From: an uncultured Helicobacteraceae bacterium
GTDB lineage: Bacteria > Campylobacterota > Campylobacteria > Campylobacterales > Helicobacteraceae
Assembly (NCBI GenBank): GCA_944323755.1
Contig: CALUTR010000001.1
Coordinates: 248,001 to 312,000 of the forward strand
Reading direction: 5' to 3'
DNA: 64,000 nt
Each line of letters opens with the position of its first letter. Within the stretch, counting starts at the first letter, position 1. The position numbers and the translations under genes are program-made. The notes under the pieces are model-generated. The model ran no database searches and was not told the DNA's origin. It saw only the letters and a list, made by a program, of their open reading frames with translations. Of the stretch, positions 62,432 to 64,000 are shown in pieces.

Positions 62432-62459
62432 ATTATACTACCAAAAACTTTAAAGTAAA
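62432..62459 (-). promoter_or_regulatory. Predicted rpmH operon promoter
   Basis: On the minus strand TTTACT (62454-62459) and TATAAT (62432-62437) are separated by 16 bases, with the -10 element 36 bases before the rpmH ATG. This fits a strong ribosomal-protein promoter. The rest of the 120-base gap to accC shows nothing else. Confidence 0.55.
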
Positions 62460-62516
62460 TTACATATAGAGCATCTGGCAATTTTAAAAAATTATAATAT
62501 TGCTTATTAAACTCTT

Positions 62517-63944
62517 TTAATCAATCTTAGATTTAATTGCAATAGCCGCTGCAATAGCCGCTGCAATATCATCTTTATTGATAATCTCATTTGGCATTAA
62601 TTCTTGCATTTTAGATTCTAGATATGATGTATCATAATTACCCTTTCTAAAATCTCTATCCTTTGCGATATTTAACAAAAATGGAATGGTTGTTTTAATC
62701 CCTCTGATTGTGAATTCTTCTAGCGCTCTAATTAGCTTATTTACGGCTAAATCATAGCTTGAAGCCCTCACGATGAGCTTTGCAATCATTGAATCATAAT
62801 TTGGTGGTATTGTGTAATCTTTATACACAGCACTATCTATTCTTACAAATGGTCCTAATGAGGGATAATATGCTGTGATTTTTCCTGGATTTGGAGTAAA
62901 ATCATTTGCCACATCTTCTGCATTAATCCTTACTTCTATGGCATATCCTTGATGTATTACTTCATTTTGATTTAAATCCAATATTTCTCCTGCTGCACAT
63001 CTTATTTGTCTTCCTATGAGATCTAAACCTGTGATTTCTTCTGTGATTCCGTGTTCAACTTGAATTCTTGTGTTCATTTCCATAAAGTAGAATCTCCCTA
63101 AATCATCAACCAAAAATTCAATCGTCCCTGCGTTTGTGTATTTTGCAGCCTTTGCTGCCGCTACTGCAACGGCACCCATTCTCCTTCGTAAATCAAGACT
63201 CATTGTTGGGCTTGGAGCAATTTCTACTAATTTTTGATGGCGTCTTTGTATCGAACAATCTCTCTCTAATAAATGTATTATGTTTCCGTAATTATCGCCT
63301 AGAATTTGAAATTCAATATGTTTTGGATTTTCAATATATTTTTCCATAAATACATCATCATTTTTAAAAAATGCCATTGCTTCTCTTTTGCAGGCATTGA
63401 AGTTTTCTTCTATTTCACTATCATCTCTTACAACTCTAATACCTCTTCCTCCACCACCACTACTTGCTTTTAGAATCACAGGATAGCCTATTTTATTTGC
63501 CATTATTTTTATTTCTTGTATGCTATATCCATTTAATGTATCAGTGCCTGGCACTATTGGGATTCCATTTTTTTTCATTAACTCTCTTGCAGCATTTTTA
63601 TCTCCCATTTTTGCAATGACACTAGAATCAGGTCCAATCCATACAAGCCCAGCTTCTTTGACTTTCTTTGCAAATTCTGCATTTTCACTTAAGAATCCAT
63701 ATCCAGGATGTATAGCTTCAGCGCCAGATGATAATGCAATATCAATTATCGCGTCTCCATCAAGATATGCTTTTAATGGATCTTGACTTACCTCATAACT
63801 TTCACTTGCCATTTTTACATGCATTGATTCTTTATCGACTCTTGAATAGATTGCAACACTTTTTATGTGTAAATCATTGCACGCTCTAATAATCCTAACT
63901 GCAATTTCGCCCCTATTTGCTATTAAAATCTTTGAAAACATCAT
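62517..63944 (-). CDS. accC: Acetyl-CoA carboxylase biotin carboxylase subunit
   Basis: A 475-residue biotin carboxylase: KILIANRGEIAVRIIRACNDLHI, ATP-grasp motifs KASSGGGGRGIRVV, EKYIENPKHIEFQILGD, RDCSIQRRHQKLVEIAPSP, and EMNTRIQVEHGITEEITG with the catalytic residues. With AccB and AccD (the latter at 44706) it forms acetyl-CoA carboxylase. A 12-base tandem repeat near the 3' end encodes an AAAIAAAIA tail. The ATG at 63944 follows AAGGGAG; another ATG is the next codon. accB is not visible in the window. Confidence 0.96.
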   Translation of the reverse strand: MMFSKILIANRGEIAVRIIRACNDLHIKSVAIYSRVDKESMHVKMASESYEVSQDPLKAYLDGDAIIDIALSSGAEAIHPGYGFLSENAEFAKKVKEAGLVWIGPDSSVIAKMGDKNAARELMKKNGIPIVPGTDTLNGYSIQEIKIMANKIGYPVILKASSGGGGRGIRVVRDDSEIEENFNACKREAMAFFKNDDVFMEKYIENPKHIEFQILGDNYGNIIHLLERDCSIQRRHQKLVEIAPSPTMSLDLRRRMGAVAVAAAKAAKYTNAGTIEFLVDDLGRFYFMEMNTRIQVEHGITEEITGLDLIGRQIRCAAGEILDLNQNEVIHQGYAIEVRINAEDVANDFTPNPGKITAYYPSLGPFVRIDSAVYKDYTIPPNYDSMIAKLIVRASSYDLAVNKLIRALEEFTIRGIKTTIPFLLNIAKDRDFRKGNYDTSYLESKMQELMPNEIINKDDIAAAIAAAIAIKSKID

Positions 63945-63962
63945 TAAGCTCCCTTCTGGATA

Positions 63963-63979
63963 GTGCTAAATATTAGCAC
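63963..63979. promoter_or_regulatory. 17-base dyad just upstream of accC
   Basis: GTGCTAA and TTAGCAC form a perfect 7-bp inverted repeat around ATA, 19 bases upstream of the accC start. It might be an operator for fatty-acid control of accC or part of a weak terminator of an upstream gene; neither is shown. Confidence 0.35.
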
Positions 63980-64000
63980 AAAATTTTAGTGTTTTAACCT

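Noticed and set aside
62397-62516. Replication origin or DnaA boxes near rpmH.
   Set aside because: No cluster of DnaA-box-like 9-mers and no dnaA gene seen; only a promoter is supported.
1-64000. tRNA or rRNA genes, CRISPR arrays, transposons or integrases.
   Set aside because: No T-loop-type sequence, regular spaced repeats or transposase/integrase motifs were noticed; a short structured RNA could still be missed by eye.

Overview
The window is AT-rich and Gram-negative in character and most resembles a non-pylori Helicobacter (Campylobacterota). The pointers are the order gltX2-like GluRS, yggT, slt, and the order rpmH-rnpA-yidD-yidC-jag-mnmE. Others are a futalosine-pathway mqnA, a secreted Sel1/Hcp-like cysteine-rich repeat protein, a CstA/YbdD pair and an arsP-arsR-arsC-acr3 operon of the kind known from Campylobacter. 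The species is not identified. I saw no rRNA, tRNA, CRISPR array, transposase or integrase.

Positions 1-26.9 kb are an accessory, decaying region. They hold a cut-off trans-sulfuration enzyme, a glycosylase/adenylyltransferase pair, a frameshifted heptosyltransferase, a two-gene SMR pump with a TfoX-like gene between, an FAD oxidoreductase and an arsenic operon. Three different defence-type genes are all broken: a DUF262/DUF1524 protein, a helicase-nuclease, and a fused restriction-modification enzyme with a 12-G tract between its two recognition domains. A chloramphenicol-acetyltransferase-like gene, arsC, acr3, a second MerR gene and a small secreted-protein gene are also broken.

Inside this region lies what looks like a coherent stress-response network. 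Three scattered operons (hydrolase-cupin-small protein-MerR at 3.6-5.7 kb; a two-domain carboxymuconolactone-decarboxylase protein at 9.4 kb; a cyclophilin-like protein plus acetyltransferase at 13.5 kb) have nearly the same promoter, TTGACT-N19-TATAAT. The 19-base spacer and central dyad are typical of promoters activated by MerR-family regulators, and a MerR gene with the Cys-Leu-Arg-x-Thr-Gly-Met signature sits in the first operon. Further on, an aldo/keto reductase and an MdaB-type quinone reductase each face a divergent HxlR regulator across a duplicated 96-base promoter module that is 94/96 identical. I infer an electrophile, quinone or carbonyl defence set.

Positions 27-64 kb are compact core genome and I found no broken gene there. 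They hold pseudopilin-like genes with a PilT-type ATPase, a Sel1 protein, dnaQ-like and rpe genes, an ABC exporter, fbp, metG, cstA-ybdD, and a long leftward run (mqnA, SurA-like, dus, dksA, rlmH, accD, inositol-phosphatase-like). After these come recO, galE and a WecA-like transferase, a CpxP-like/two-component/FIST-PAS-HD-GYP signalling cluster, gltX-yggT-slt, the rpmH-to-mnmE operon and accC. Many genes overlap by 1-30 bases. An unusual feature is a 13-bp terminator-like hairpin inside ybdD, just after the cstA stop codon.
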